A stretch of DNA of 64,000 bases from Rheinheimera sp. 4Y26 (GTDB lineage Bacteria; Pseudomonadota; Gammaproteobacteria; Enterobacterales; Alteromonadaceae): contig NZ_JAOBWS010000005.1 of NCBI RefSeq assembly GCF_025245835.1, forward strand, positions 62,001 through 126,000, given 5' to 3'. The notes under the pieces are model-generated. The model did no database searches. It had not been told where the DNA came from and saw only the letters and a program-made list of their open reading frames with translations. Below, piece by piece: positions 54,279-64,000 of the stretch (positions are counted from its first letter, which is position 1; every line of letters starts with the position of its first letter). The translations under genes were made by a program, and so were the position numbers.

Positions 54279-56201
54279 TTGCGAAAACAACACCAAAGCG
54301 CCTGGTTATGGGCAAAGCACATCAAAAGCTGTTGGACTGGCATTGGTGTTTTGGTGTTGTGTACACAAAGTTTTCTGCTGCAGGCAGCAGATGCCCGGGC
54401 TTTTGATTCACTGATCCAGCGTCTGGATAACGGCGATCTGGTGTTTGCCGACCGCGCAGCCATTGACGATTATATGCAACAGCTCAAAGCGGCAGTACCG
54501 CCGGATGATGCCAAACGCCAGCGGCGGTTGCAGCGCGAGCAATGTTACGCCGACTTCTATGACAAGCCCGATCAGGGCATTGCTTACGCCAACCAGTTTT
54601 TACACCAGGTTGAAATGAATCAGGATCTGGTGAACCTGTCGCATTTTTATCTGTGCCGTGCTTATCACTATGGCAATAAAAACCAGCTGATAGAGCAGGA
54701 TGCTGATCTGCAGCAGGCCGTTGCTTTGGCTGGTCGCAGTGAAGATCCGCTGACCAAAGCCCAGGCTTTGTCTTCATATGCCGAACTGCTTTCCAGTCGT
54801 GGGGACAACGGTGAAGCTCTGGTGCAGCTGTTTGAAGCCAATCAGTTATACAAAAAACTCGGTAACCGTTTTGGCATTGGCGACACAGTGGAAAGTATTG
54901 CCACGTCGCTGCGCCGCATGGGCGAGTACGACAAAGCGCTGGAATATCTGGAACTGTCTGAAAAGGAATTTGCCGCACCTGGTGATAAATACCGGCTCGG
55001 GTTTTTATGGCAGCAAAAAGCCTTTATTTATGGTGAAACCGGTAAACCGGAAATGGCCAGGCAAATGCTGGAACGCACCAAACAGTTGTATCTGCAAATT
55101 GGCGAACCATTATATGCCGCAGCGGCCGACGTGGACTTAATGTGGGTTGCCAATCAGCAGGAGCGTTTTGGCGAAAGCCTGGAAATTGCCGCCAAAGTTG
55201 AACAACAACTGCATCGTTATCAGCAGCAGGGCGGTGGTGAAAAGGTGGTCAATGCTGAGCTTTTTGTGTTGTATCAGGCCGAAGCGCTGGCAGGCACGGG
55301 CCAGATTGCGCCTGCACTTGAAAAATTCATCGAAGCAGAAAAGCTGATCACCGCACTTGAAAACCCACGTTATTCTATGTGGTTACATCGTTCCTGGTCC
55401 AAAGCCCTGGCGCAGGCCGGTGATTACAGCCGCGCTTATCAGCAGCTGGTGCAAGCGAATCTGCTGGAACAACAACTGAATTCACTGAGTAAAAAGCAGC
55501 GTGAGTCTTTATTGCGGTATCAGTTTGATACCGAATTAAAAGATGAAAAAAACAGTCAGCTGCAGGCGCAGAATCAGCTCACGTCTCAACAATTACAAGT
55601 GCTGGAGTCGGCACAGCGCTGGCAGTATATTGCAATAGCACTTTTTATTATTCTGGCGCTGATCGCGCTGTTTTATGCCATTTCACAAATTCAGCGCAAC
55701 CGGCAGCTGCATCGTCTGGCCATGACAGACGAACTCACCAAAGTTGCCAACAGACGCAGTATTTTATGGTTTGCCGAAAATGTGCGTCAGCAGTCGCTGC
55801 AGCATCAGCAGCATTGGTGTTTGTTATTGATTGATATTGATTATTTTAAACAATGTAATGACAATTACGGCCACGATGCCGGCGACCAGGTGCTGGTGCA
55901 AACGGCGGCCATGTTAAAACAACAGCTCAGAGCGCAGGACAGGGTTGGCCGTACCGGTGGTGAAGAATTTCTGGTGGTGTTACCTCATACCGATTTGGCC
56001 GGCGCTACTGAAGTAGCCGAGCAGCTGCGTGTATCGGTACATGCGTTAAGTTTCAGCGGTTATCCTGGTATTCAAATCAGCATCAGTATTGGTGTAGCGC
56101 AGGCCGGAAGGCTGGAGGATGTGCGTGAAGTGATGAGCCGGGCTGACGCCGGGCTTTATCAGGCCAAGTCCAGCGGGCGGAACAGGGTGATTGTCAGTTA
56201 A
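54279..56201 (+). CDS. TPR-GGDEF membrane-anchored diguanylate cyclase
   Basis: 640 residues if translation starts at the TTG 54279, which sits 5 bases after an excellent GGAGG (54269-54273); there is no ATG near. A signal-like hydrophobic segment (15-40) leads a periplasmic TPR domain (about 80-400), then one membrane helix (about 450-470, I-A-L-F-I-I-L-A-L-I-A-L-F) and a GGDEF domain with R-T-G-G-E-E-F. Thus periplasmic sensing could control c-di-GMP synthesis. No I-site RxxD appears five residues upstream (A-Q-D-R-V-G instead). It follows galE by 21 bp. Confidence 0.88.
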   Translation: MRKQHQSAWLWAKHIKSCWTGIGVLVLCTQSFLLQAADARAFDSLIQRLDNGDLVFADRAAIDDYMQQLKAAVPPDDAKRQRRLQREQCYADFYDKPDQGIAYANQFLHQVEMNQDLVNLSHFYLCRAYHYGNKNQLIEQDADLQQAVALAGRSEDPLTKAQALSSYAELLSSRGDNGEALVQLFEANQLYKKLGNRFGIGDTVESIATSLRRMGEYDKALEYLELSEKEFAAPGDKYRLGFLWQQKAFIYGETGKPEMARQMLERTKQLYLQIGEPLYAAAADVDLMWVANQQERFGESLEIAAKVEQQLHRYQQQGGGEKVVNAELFVLYQAEALAGTGQIAPALEKFIEAEKLITALENPRYSMWLHRSWSKALAQAGDYSRAYQQLVQANLLEQQLNSLSKKQRESLLRYQFDTELKDEKNSQLQAQNQLTSQQLQVLESAQRWQYIAIALFIILALIALFYAISQIQRNRQLHRLAMTDELTKVANRRSILWFAENVRQQSLQHQQHWCLLLIDIDYFKQCNDNYGHDAGDQVLVQTAAMLKQQLRAQDRVGRTGGEEFLVVLPHTDLAGATEVAEQLRVSVHALSFSGYPGIQISISIGVAQAGRLEDVREVMSRADAGLYQAKSSGRNRVIVS

Positions 56202-56333
56202 TCATTGTGTTTGTTGTGACAGCGGCAGCCGCGCTGTGATAAGTCGTTCTTTGCCAGATGCAGCGCCCAAAATTCAGTAGCCCAAAAACAGCGCCAGAAA
56301 ATCAGCGTCAGCGCGCAAAAAAAGGACCTTCAG

Positions 56334-59300
56334 GTGAGCGCATTTTCCGACCAGCAAGCCCCGTTATTCACTGATGCCCCCCCACTGGAACCCGGATTTT
56401 TAGTGGTTCATGCCAATCAGCCGGAGCAACTGAGGGCTTTGGTGGTGCACTTTACCAAAGCTTATCCGCTTGGCGTGCTCGAAACTGAATTTGTGCTGGT
56501 GCAAAGTAACGGTATTGCGCAGTGGCTGAAACTGGCGCTTGCCGCCGACACTGACCCTGAGGATGGCAGTGAGGCGGGCCTTGGTATTGCCAGCTGCCTG
56601 AGTTTACAGATGCCCGGCCGTTTTATCTGGCAGCTGTATCGCAGTGTGCTGGGGGCTGAACATATTCCCGAACATTCAGTGTTTGATAAAGATGAGCTGT
56701 GCTGGCGGTTGTTTAAATTGCTGCCAGAACTTGCTGAGCAGGCCGAATTTCAAGCGCTGGCGGGTTATCTTGCCGATGATACTTTGCAGCGTAAACAACA
56801 TCAGCTGGCGCTCAGGCTTGCCGACTTATTTGACCAATATCAGGTGTATCGCGCCGACTGGCTGCAAGCCTGGAGTGAAGGCAAAGATATACTGATTGAC
56901 GCCAGAGGTGAGCAAAAAGCGCTGCCTGAGTCTGAACGCTGGCAAGCGGCGCTTTGGCGCGCTGTGCTTGCTGATGTGCCTGAAGCTGAAAAAACGTTAA
57001 GCCGCGCTTTATTGCATCACAAGTTTTTAGCTGCGGCCAAAAAGCTCAGTGCCCAAAGCAGACCCAAAGGCTTGCCGCGGCGGGTCATCGTCTTTGGTAT
57101 TTCCAGTCTGCCGCAACAAATGCTGGAAGCCCTTGCCGCCATAGCGCCTTATACTCAGGTGCTGCTGGCGGTGCATAACCCTTGTCAGCATTATTGGGCC
57201 GACATAGTGGCCGACAAAGATTTGCTGCGCCGTGGCATTGGCCGGCAGCAGCCTAAACAAATGGCTTCAAACAGCACGCTGGCTGCAGACAGCCAAACAG
57301 CGCTGACACAACAGCAGCACGGCCATCCGCTATTGGCAGCCTGGGGTAAACAGGGTCGCGATTATATTGCGCTGCTCGACCAGTTTGACCAGACTCAGGC
57401 ACATCGTCTGTTATTTGCCGGCCAAAGGGTGGATCTTTTTAGCAATGCGCCCGACAACACCCTGCTGGGTCAGCTGCAAAACGATATTCTGGAACTTCGG
57501 CCATTAGCCGAAACCAGGCAGCACTGGCCGGTATTAACCCTGCCACAGGCGCAAAGTATCTGTTTTGCCACAGCCCATAGTGCCATGCGTGAAATTGAAA
57601 TTTTGCATGATGATTTACTGGCACAATTTTCCACGGATCCAGGTTTAAAACCTGCCGATGTGATGGTGATGGTGCCGGATATTAACCAGTATGCGGCTGC
57701 TATTGCCGCCGTGTTTGGCCGTTTTAGCCGGGATGATGCCCGTTATATTCCCTTTACCGTGGCCGATCAGAGTGCGCTGGCCAAAGAGCCTTTGCTGCAG
57801 GCGCTGCAAACCTTATTAAATCTGCAGCAGCAGCGTTTTACCGTCAGCACCTTGCTGGACTTATTACAGCTGCCAGCGCTACAACAAAAATTTGGCCTGA
57901 CCGACGCCGATTTACCGCTGCTGCAACGCTGGATAGAAGCAGCTAATATCCGCTGGGGTTTGCATGAAAACCAGCGTGAAAGTCTGGGCTTACCGGGTGG
58001 GCTTTGGCAAAACAGCTGGCAATCCGGTGTACAGCGCATGTTATTAGGTTATGCGGTGGGCGACAGTGAAGCCTGGCTGCAGATAGCACCTTTACCTGAA
58101 GTGTCGGGGTTGTCGGCTGAACTTGCCGGTAAACTGGCCAGGCTGCTGGCGCTTTTGGAGCAATACTGGCAACAAAGTCAGTTGCAGCTTCCACCCAAAG
58201 ACTGGGTATTGTGGCTTAAGCAGCTACTGGACGATTTTTTTCTGCCGGTGGATGAACATCAAAGCGAACTGCTGCTGAAGTTACAGCAAGGCTTGCATGA
58301 CTGGCAGCAGCAGTGTCAGCGTAGTAGCCTGGATACCCCTTTGTGCCTGGCTGTGGTGGCAAAAAGCTGGCTGGACGGATTTGAGCGTCAGGGGCTGGCG
58401 CAGCGTTTTCTGGCTGGTGCCGTGAACTTTGCCACCTTAATGCCGATGCGCGCTATTCCATTTGCGCAAATTCATTTGCTTGGCATGAACGACGGTGATT
58501 TCCCGCGCAAAATGCTCCGGCAAGATTTTGATTTAATGGCCCATTCGTACCGTCCGGGCGATCGCTCGCGCCGGGACGATGACCGTTATTTGCTGCTTGA
58601 AGCGCTATTGTCAGCACGCAAGCGGCTTCGTATCAGTTGGGTGGGCCACAGTGTGCATGACAACAGCGAAAGGCCACCTTCGGTACTGATAGCGCAGCTT
58701 CGGGATCATCTGGCATCCGGCTGGCAGCTGCAGCTTGGGGACAACCCTGAGGACAGCATTGTCAGTGGTGATGCCTTGCTGGACGCTTTAACAGTACAGC
58801 ATCCACTACAGGCATTTAGCCGCCGTTATTTGGGCTCTGCAACTTTAACAAGTTTTCAGCATGAATGGCTGGCGCTGCATCAGCCCAAAACCAGCGACAC
58901 ATCAACGCCGTCCGGCCAGGCTTATGCTGCTCTGGCGTTACCGGATGAACTGCCGGTGTGGGACATCGGCCGTTTAACGGCCTGGTTAAAAGAACCGGTG
59001 AAGTTCTTTTTCCGGCAACGACTGAAAATTCAGCTGGAATACGACGACAGCAGACTCAGTGGCAGTGAAGATTTTAGTCTGGATGCCTTGCAGCGCTGGC
59101 AGCTGCAACAGCGGTTGCAACAGCAGCTGATGCAGGCCATTGATGAAGGCAAAGCCTGGCAGCAGATATTGTCTTTGCAGCTGACCAGACTTTCGCAGGA
59201 AGGGCTGTTGCCGCTGGCCGGCGCCGGCGACATGCTCTGCCAGCAACTGGAAGAATTACTGACACCGCAGGCTGAGGCTTATCAACAGCTGTTGTTGAGT

Positions 59301-59909
59301 CAGCCTACCGAACTGATTGCGCCTTTGTATCTGGAGTTTGGCGCTGGTGGCCAGCAATGTGGCGACTGGCTGCGTGGCCTGCGCCGTACGCCCGATGGCC
59401 GCCTGCTGCAATATCAGTGGCTGGTGGGGGCTTTGTATAAAAACAAACAATTAAGATACAGCCAGTTGTTATCGCCCTGGTTGCAGCAGTTATTGTGTGC
59501 CGCCAATGGTTACCCGCTTTCTATTCAGCTGTTGGCGGTGGATGGACAAATTTGTTTGCCGCCACTGGAAAAAACAGTGGCCATTGCTGAGCTGACGCAG
59601 TTATTTCAGTGGCTAAGCCAGGCTTTATGCCGGCCTTTGCCGGTGGAGTTCAACACTGCGCTGTTGTATTTGCAGGCTGAGCTTGCCGCTGACAGCAGCC
59701 CCGATGCCAAACTGCTCGACAAACTCACCAGGTTATATCAGGGCGATGGTTTTAACAGTGGCCGTGTTGAGCAAAACCGTTATTTACAACGGGCTTATCC
59801 GGACTTTGCTGCTTTATGGCAACAAGGAGAAATGGCGGTGGTTGCCAAAGGGTTATACCAGGGGCTGAGGCAATATCTGAAAGACAATGGCATTTTGGAG
59901 CGTGGCTGA
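56334..59909 (+). CDS. recC: RecC, exodeoxyribonuclease V gamma subunit
   Basis: 1191 residues (E. coli 1122) from a GTG start after AAAGGA. Contains the inactive helicase-like and nuclease-like parts that read Chi; V-H-A-N-Q-P-E-Q-L at the N-terminus, S-N-G-I-A-Q-W-L-K-L and F-C-Q-M-P-type segments match the family. Works with RecB and RecD in double-strand-break repair. Its stop overlaps the recB ATG. The E. coli ptrA gene between recC and recB is missing here. Confidence 0.93.
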   Translation: MSAFSDQQAPLFTDAPPLEPGFLVVHANQPEQLRALVVHFTKAYPLGVLETEFVLVQSNGIAQWLKLALAADTDPEDGSEAGLGIASCLSLQMPGRFIWQLYRSVLGAEHIPEHSVFDKDELCWRLFKLLPELAEQAEFQALAGYLADDTLQRKQHQLALRLADLFDQYQVYRADWLQAWSEGKDILIDARGEQKALPESERWQAALWRAVLADVPEAEKTLSRALLHHKFLAAAKKLSAQSRPKGLPRRVIVFGISSLPQQMLEALAAIAPYTQVLLAVHNPCQHYWADIVADKDLLRRGIGRQQPKQMASNSTLAADSQTALTQQQHGHPLLAAWGKQGRDYIALLDQFDQTQAHRLLFAGQRVDLFSNAPDNTLLGQLQNDILELRPLAETRQHWPVLTLPQAQSICFATAHSAMREIEILHDDLLAQFSTDPGLKPADVMVMVPDINQYAAAIAAVFGRFSRDDARYIPFTVADQSALAKEPLLQALQTLLNLQQQRFTVSTLLDLLQLPALQQKFGLTDADLPLLQRWIEAANIRWGLHENQRESLGLPGGLWQNSWQSGVQRMLLGYAVGDSEAWLQIAPLPEVSGLSAELAGKLARLLALLEQYWQQSQLQLPPKDWVLWLKQLLDDFFLPVDEHQSELLLKLQQGLHDWQQQCQRSSLDTPLCLAVVAKSWLDGFERQGLAQRFLAGAVNFATLMPMRAIPFAQIHLLGMNDGDFPRKMLRQDFDLMAHSYRPGDRSRRDDDRYLLLEALLSARKRLRISWVGHSVHDNSERPPSVLIAQLRDHLASGWQLQLGDNPEDSIVSGDALLDALTVQHPLQAFSRRYLGSATLTSFQHEWLALHQPKTSDTSTPSGQAYAALALPDELPVWDIGRLTAWLKEPVKFFFRQRLKIQLEYDDSRLSGSEDFSLDALQRWQLQQRLQQQLMQAIDEGKAWQQILSLQLTRLSQEGLLPLAGAGDMLCQQLEELLTPQAEAYQQLLLSQPTELIAPLYLEFGAGGQQCGDWLRGLRRTPDGRLLQYQWLVGALYKNKQLRYSQLLSPWLQQLLCAANGYPLSIQLLAVDGQICLPPLEKTVAIAELTQLFQWLSQALCRPLPVEFNTALLYLQAELAADSSPDAKLLDKLTRLYQGDGFNSGRVEQNRYLQRAYPDFAALWQQGEMAVVAKGLYQGLRQYLKDNGILERG

Positions 59910-62900
59910 TGACAGAGCTCAATAACAAGGCCGTGCCAATGACAGCTAATCAACAAATGACAGCTAGCCAGAAATTAAATTTATTCACTTTACCACTGCG
60001 TGGCAGTGCGCTGATTGAAGCCAGTGCCGGCACCGGCAAAACTTTTACCATCGCAGCTTTGTACTTGCGTGCTGTGCTTGGCCATAGCGGCGGTGAATAT
60101 AAAGGCGCTGTTCAGGCTTTAGCGGGCATGGATGGGCAAAATGCTGATAGTGCTGATAGTGCCGATACTGGCGCTTTGCCGCCGTTATTGCCAAATGACA
60201 TTCTGGTGGTGACTTTTACTGAAGCGGCCACGGCAGAGCTGACCGACCGCATCCGCGCCCGGCTGGCACATGCTGCCCGTTATTTTCGTGGTGAAGTCAC
60301 AGAGGCTGATGCCATATTAACGGCGCTTGCGCAAAGTTTTGCAGCAGAAGCCTGGCCACAATGTGCCATGCGTCTGGAGCTTGCTAGTCAGTCGATGGAC
60401 GAAGCTGCGGTGTCGACTATTCACAGCTGGTGTCAGCGTATGCTGGCAGAACATGCTTTTGATTCCGGTAGCAGTTTTGAGGAAAGTCTGAGCAGTGATC
60501 AGTCGGCGCTCTTGGCCGAAGTGGTGCAGGATTATTGGCGCAGTTTTGTTTATGCCTTAAATGAAAGCGAATTTTTCCGCTACCAGCAATGTTATGCCAC
60601 CCCTGAGCAGCTACAAAAAGCGCTGCAGCAGGTATGGCAGGATGCCGGGATGCTGAGCTCAGAGCCTGCGACTGCCCGGCAAAACCCGGCGCAGCTTATC
60701 AAAACTGAACAGAAAGAGCGTCATGAAACACTGACGCGCCTCAAAGCCCCCTGGCCGGCCTGGCTTTTGGAACTTAGGCTGTTATTTGCAAAAGCGCGGC
60801 AGGAGAAACGCATTAACGGCAGTCAGCTGCGTGAAGATTATCTGCAAAACTGGCTGGGCGCGCTGGAGCGCTGGGCGACAGAGCCGCAGCTCATTCAACC
60901 TGAGCTCAGCGACAGTGCCTGGCACAGATTAAGCCCGGACGGCATCGCCCAGGCCAGTAAAGGCGAGGCGTTACAACATCCGGCTTTTGACGCTATTGCC
61001 AAACTTCAGGTTGAACTTGCCCGGATTGCCGACTGTCAGGAAGGGCTGCGCCAGCACGCCCTGTGCTGGTGCCGGCAGCGTTTTGCCAAAGCCCAGCTAC
61101 AGCAGGGCGAATTTGGTTTTGACGATTTATTAAGCCGTTTTGCTGATGCACTTGAGGGCAGCAAGGGCGAACAATTGGCAGCGCGGGTGCGGGCGCAGTT
61201 TCCGCTGGCGCTGATTGATGAATTTCAGGACACAGATCCGGTGCAATACCGCATCTTCCGCCAGATTTATCAGCCGGAGCACAACCGGCAGGACAGTGCT
61301 TTGTTATTGATTGGCGACCCCAAGCAGGCCATTTACGCCTTTCGTGGTGCCGATATTTTTACCTATTTGCAGGCCAAACAAGCCACAGCGCCAAGGCATT
61401 ATTCGCTGGACACCAATTTTCGTTCCACCAGCGCCATGGTACAGGTGGTCAATCAGCTGTTTTTGCAGCCGGAGCAGCGTGAAACGGGCGATGGCGCCTT
61501 TTTATTCAGACCCAGACAAAATCTGGTGGCCTTTAGCCCGGTGCAGGCGGCAGGTCGCAAGGAAATTTTTTATTGTGCACAAAAGCAGATGCCGGCGCTG
61601 CAGGTCTGTTATCTGGACGAGAGCGACAAAGCGCTCAGTAAAAGCAGTTATTTGGCGCAAATGGCGCGCGCCTGTGCCAATCAGATTTGCCGGTTATTAA
61701 ATGCCGGGGCAACAGCGCAGGCCGGTTTTGTTATGCCCGGCAAGGATGAGCTAAAGCAGGAGCTCAGCCAGGAATTCAAACAAAAGCTCAGCCAAAACAT
61801 CAGGCCACTGCAACCCGCCGATATCGCAGTGCTGGTGAATAATCAGCAGGAAGCGGATGAAATCCGCGGCGCTTTATTAGAAAGTGGCATTCGCAGTGTG
61901 TATTTGTCGGACAAAGGTTCGGTGTTTCAAACGGCTATTGCGCATGATTTATTGTTGTGGCTGGAGGCCTGCAGCGATCCTGGCCATGAGCTGAAACTGC
62001 GCTCGGCGCTTGGTGCCCAGAGCCTTGGCTGGAATTACGCTGAACTTGCCAGATTGCAGCAGGATGAATGGTTTTTTGCGCTGTGGCAGGACAAATTTAT
62101 AGAGTTTTCAAAGTTGTGGCGCTCTCAGGGGGTATTACCTCTGGTGCGGCGTTTGCTGCAGGATTTTGATCTCGTCAGCCGTTTTGCAGGCAAAAAAGAT
62201 GGTGAGCGCCAGCTGACCGACTTATTACATCTGGCCGAGCTGCTGCAACAGGCCAGTCGTGGTCTGGAGGGTGAACTGGCGCTGCTGCGTTATTTTAAAG
62301 ATCATCTGGCCGGTGAGCTGGCGCTGGATGCCGATGCGCTGAAGCTGCGGCTGGAAAGTGACGAAGCGCTGGTGCGGGTCGTGACAATTCATAAGTCCAA
62401 AGGGCTGGAATACCCGCTGGTGTTTTTGCCTTTTATCGCAGCGGCTCGGCCGTTAGATCCGGCCAACTTGCCGTATCGCTACCACGACGATGCCGGCCAA
62501 TTACAGCTTTGTTATCAAAAAGATGACACCATTTTTGCCAAAGCCGAACGCGAACGGCTGGGGGAAGATTTACGCAAACTTTATGTTGCGCTGACCAGGG
62601 CGCAGCATTATTGCTGGCTGGCGCTGGCGCCACTCAAAGACAGCTCGGCTATTGCGTATTTACTCGATGACAGTGCACTGTTGCCGCCCGGCGAGCTCAC
62701 CAGGCTGCTCAGCCAATGGCAACATCCGGCCGTTGCACTGAGTGCCTTTGCCGATGAGCCTGCAGATTATTTTCAAGCAGCGGCAGAGCAGCCGGCGATA
62801 CCAGCCCAGCCTTATGCCACTGTCAGTAAACGCAATTATCTGCCCTGGTGGACCGCCAGTTATAGTGCGCTTGCAGCCGGTGCAGGTGCTGGCGCTGATG

Positions 62901-63958
62901 ATCACGAACATGCTCAGCCGGGCCCGAATGCAGTACAACAGAGCGCCAGCTTATTCCCCAGGTTTGATACCAGCGCCGATGGGCCTGAGCTTGCCAAAAA
63001 TTCCGAGTTATACCGCGAGTTAAGCAAAGAGCAAGCAGACGGGGCAGCAGAAGCCGGGATCTATGCTTACGAATCTTACGGGCAGGCGCAGCAGCCTTCA
63101 GCTGCAACAATGCCGCTTATCAGCCAGCAGTTTTTACGAGGCGCTGCAGCCGGTACTTTTTTACACGATATGCTGGAATGGGCCGCGCTTGAGGGGTTTG
63201 CCACTGTGGCAGCTGCTCCTGAGCTGTTGACGGCGCAGCTGATAGTACAAAGCCAGAAGCTGCATTGGCTATGGCAGGATAAGCAAAGTTTGCGCTGGCA
63301 GCGGCGTTTACTGGTGACAGATGCGTTGGAGCAGCCGGAATTTCAATCCGCTGAAGAAGCGGTGGCTGAAGTTGCAAACTGGTTAAGCGGACTCTTGACT
63401 GCCAACTGGCGCTGCGGCAATGCCTTGTTGTCCCTTGCCAGCCTGACGCAGTATCAAAGCGAGCTGGAATTCTGGCTCAGCGCCCGTTTGGTGCAAACCA
63501 AAAACATTGATGCGCTGCTGCAGCAATATCTGTGGCCGGCTTTGGCGCGCCCTGCGTTACAGCCACAGCAACTGAACGGCATGCTCAAAGGTTTTATCGA
63601 TTTAACTTTTAGTGCTGATGGCCGTTTTCATGTGGCTGATTATAAAAGTAATTATCTGCCGGATGGCCAGTATGACGAAAGCGCGTTGATCCACATCATG
63701 CTTGATCACAGGTACGACTTACAGGCCGCTCTGTATGGTCTGGCGCTGCACCGGCTGTTAGGCAGCCGTTTGCCCGGTTATCACATAGAGCAGCATCTGG
63801 GGCAGGCTTATTATTGGTTTGTGCGGGGTGGCGGCGATGGGCAGAGCGCCAATGCCGGCATGTTATGTTGTGAATTACCGCCTGCGCTGATCCTGGCGCT
63901 GGATAAGCTGTTTAGCGGTAACACCGCAGTGGAAGGAGCCGCACATGGAGTTTGTTAA
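59909..63958 (+). CDS. recB: RecB, exodeoxyribonuclease V beta subunit
   Basis: 1349 residues (E. coli 1180) from the ATG at 59909, which overlaps the recC stop; the frame continues upstream inside recC but is not used. UvrD-type helicase: Walker A A-S-A-G-T-G-K-T (38-45), then E-F-Q-D-T-D. The C-terminal nuclease has the catalytic set F-L-H-D, G-F-I-D-L and D-Y-K-S-N (D1244). The added length lies mainly in low-complexity segments, one near residue 80-95 (repeats of A-D-S) and one linking helicase to nuclease (about 1020-1090). recD overlaps its end by 14 bp. Confidence 0.95.
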   Translation: MTELNNKAVPMTANQQMTASQKLNLFTLPLRGSALIEASAGTGKTFTIAALYLRAVLGHSGGEYKGAVQALAGMDGQNADSADSADTGALPPLLPNDILVVTFTEAATAELTDRIRARLAHAARYFRGEVTEADAILTALAQSFAAEAWPQCAMRLELASQSMDEAAVSTIHSWCQRMLAEHAFDSGSSFEESLSSDQSALLAEVVQDYWRSFVYALNESEFFRYQQCYATPEQLQKALQQVWQDAGMLSSEPATARQNPAQLIKTEQKERHETLTRLKAPWPAWLLELRLLFAKARQEKRINGSQLREDYLQNWLGALERWATEPQLIQPELSDSAWHRLSPDGIAQASKGEALQHPAFDAIAKLQVELARIADCQEGLRQHALCWCRQRFAKAQLQQGEFGFDDLLSRFADALEGSKGEQLAARVRAQFPLALIDEFQDTDPVQYRIFRQIYQPEHNRQDSALLLIGDPKQAIYAFRGADIFTYLQAKQATAPRHYSLDTNFRSTSAMVQVVNQLFLQPEQRETGDGAFLFRPRQNLVAFSPVQAAGRKEIFYCAQKQMPALQVCYLDESDKALSKSSYLAQMARACANQICRLLNAGATAQAGFVMPGKDELKQELSQEFKQKLSQNIRPLQPADIAVLVNNQQEADEIRGALLESGIRSVYLSDKGSVFQTAIAHDLLLWLEACSDPGHELKLRSALGAQSLGWNYAELARLQQDEWFFALWQDKFIEFSKLWRSQGVLPLVRRLLQDFDLVSRFAGKKDGERQLTDLLHLAELLQQASRGLEGELALLRYFKDHLAGELALDADALKLRLESDEALVRVVTIHKSKGLEYPLVFLPFIAAARPLDPANLPYRYHDDAGQLQLCYQKDDTIFAKAERERLGEDLRKLYVALTRAQHYCWLALAPLKDSSAIAYLLDDSALLPPGELTRLLSQWQHPAVALSAFADEPADYFQAAAEQPAIPAQPYATVSKRNYLPWWTASYSALAAGAGAGADDHEHAQPGPNAVQQSASLFPRFDTSADGPELAKNSELYRELSKEQADGAAEAGIYAYESYGQAQQPSAATMPLISQQFLRGAAAGTFLHDMLEWAALEGFATVAAAPELLTAQLIVQSQKLHWLWQDKQSLRWQRRLLVTDALEQPEFQSAEEAVAEVANWLSGLLTANWRCGNALLSLASLTQYQSELEFWLSARLVQTKNIDALLQQYLWPALARPALQPQQLNGMLKGFIDLTFSADGRFHVADYKSNYLPDGQYDESALIHIMLDHRYDLQAALYGLALHRLLGSRLPGYHIEQHLGQAYYWFVRGGGDGQSANAGMLCCELPPALILALDKLFSGNTAVEGAAHGVC

Positions 63959-64000
63959 GCCGGATCACAAGGCGTCAGATGACAAGGCGCTGTGGACAGA
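63945..64000 (+). CDS. recD: RecD, start of exodeoxyribonuclease V alpha subunit (partial)
   Basis: Only the first 18 codons are in the window. ATG at 63945 has GGAAGGAG upstream and overlaps recB by 14 bp. The identity rests on position after recC-recB, as the visible residues (M-E-F-V-K-P-D) are not diagnostic. It would supply the second, 5'-3' helicase of the RecBCD complex. Confidence 0.7.
   Translation, partial: MEFVKPDHKASDDKALWT

Overview
The window looks like a gammaproteobacterial chromosome, most likely a Rheinheimera-like member of the Alteromonadales/Chromatiales border group. This rests on family content and on synteny with Escherichia, Shewanella and Vibrio: bcp-gcvR/dapA-bamC, pheS-pheT-ihfA, yejK/yejL-yejM, yffB-dapE, ybgA-phr and recC-recB-recD. 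Base composition and codon use look even. I see no insertion sequence, integrase, phage gene or CRISPR array. One tRNA gene is present and no rRNA. Genus is an inference.

Layout. 1-5.2 kb: cysB, then the divergent metE/metR pair with candidate MetJ and MetR operators. 4.5-9 kb: divergent queC/queE (queuosine), a Lon N-domain protein, an orphan periplasmic binding protein, and a minus-strand run bepA-arsC-wrbA-DUF2069. 10.8-16.3 kb: a second orphan binding protein, a TonB receptor resembling the PQQ importer PqqU/YncD, a PQQ-dependent sugar dehydrogenase, a GST and Bcp. 16.4-21.9 kb: gcvR divergent from dapA-bamC, then a MarC protein and DUF2066-hda. 22-25.9 kb: pheS-pheT-ihfA.

26.2-32.3 kb is a tightly overlapped six-gene operon: a TudS/YbgA-type protein, photolyase, SnoaL-like protein, FAD oxidoreductase, DUF1365 and a Cfa-family methyltransferase. 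It is preceded by a sequence resembling an ECF/ChrR-type singlet-oxygen promoter (TGATCC-N18-TAAAG). Two bicarbonate-ligand residues of true cyclopropane synthases are replaced in the Cfa-like enzyme. Together this suggests a photo-oxidative stress and lipid-modification module that may not make cyclopropane lipids. It is the most interesting system in the window.

32.4-42.7 kb: a GAF-GAF-GGDEF-EAL protein, cvfB-yaeQ, a DUF2061 protein, a possible new small membrane-protein gene coupled to an unknown gene, a shortened YejM with yejL and yejK, and yffB-dapE-M15 peptidase-DUF2897. 42.7-50.9 kb: an orphan EIIA-Glc-like protein with Gln at the His75 position, yfbV, a CbiM-like membrane protein, xthA, a YgjP-type metalloprotease, deoC, a response regulator with TPRs, tRNA-Tyr and ychJ. 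51.3-64 kb: a SulA-like gene with two LexA boxes, DUF3581, yciI, galE, a TPR-GGDEF protein, recC, recB and the start of recD, cut by the window edge.

Most of the window is housekeeping. Novelty lies in regulation and in divergent family members rather than in acquired islands.
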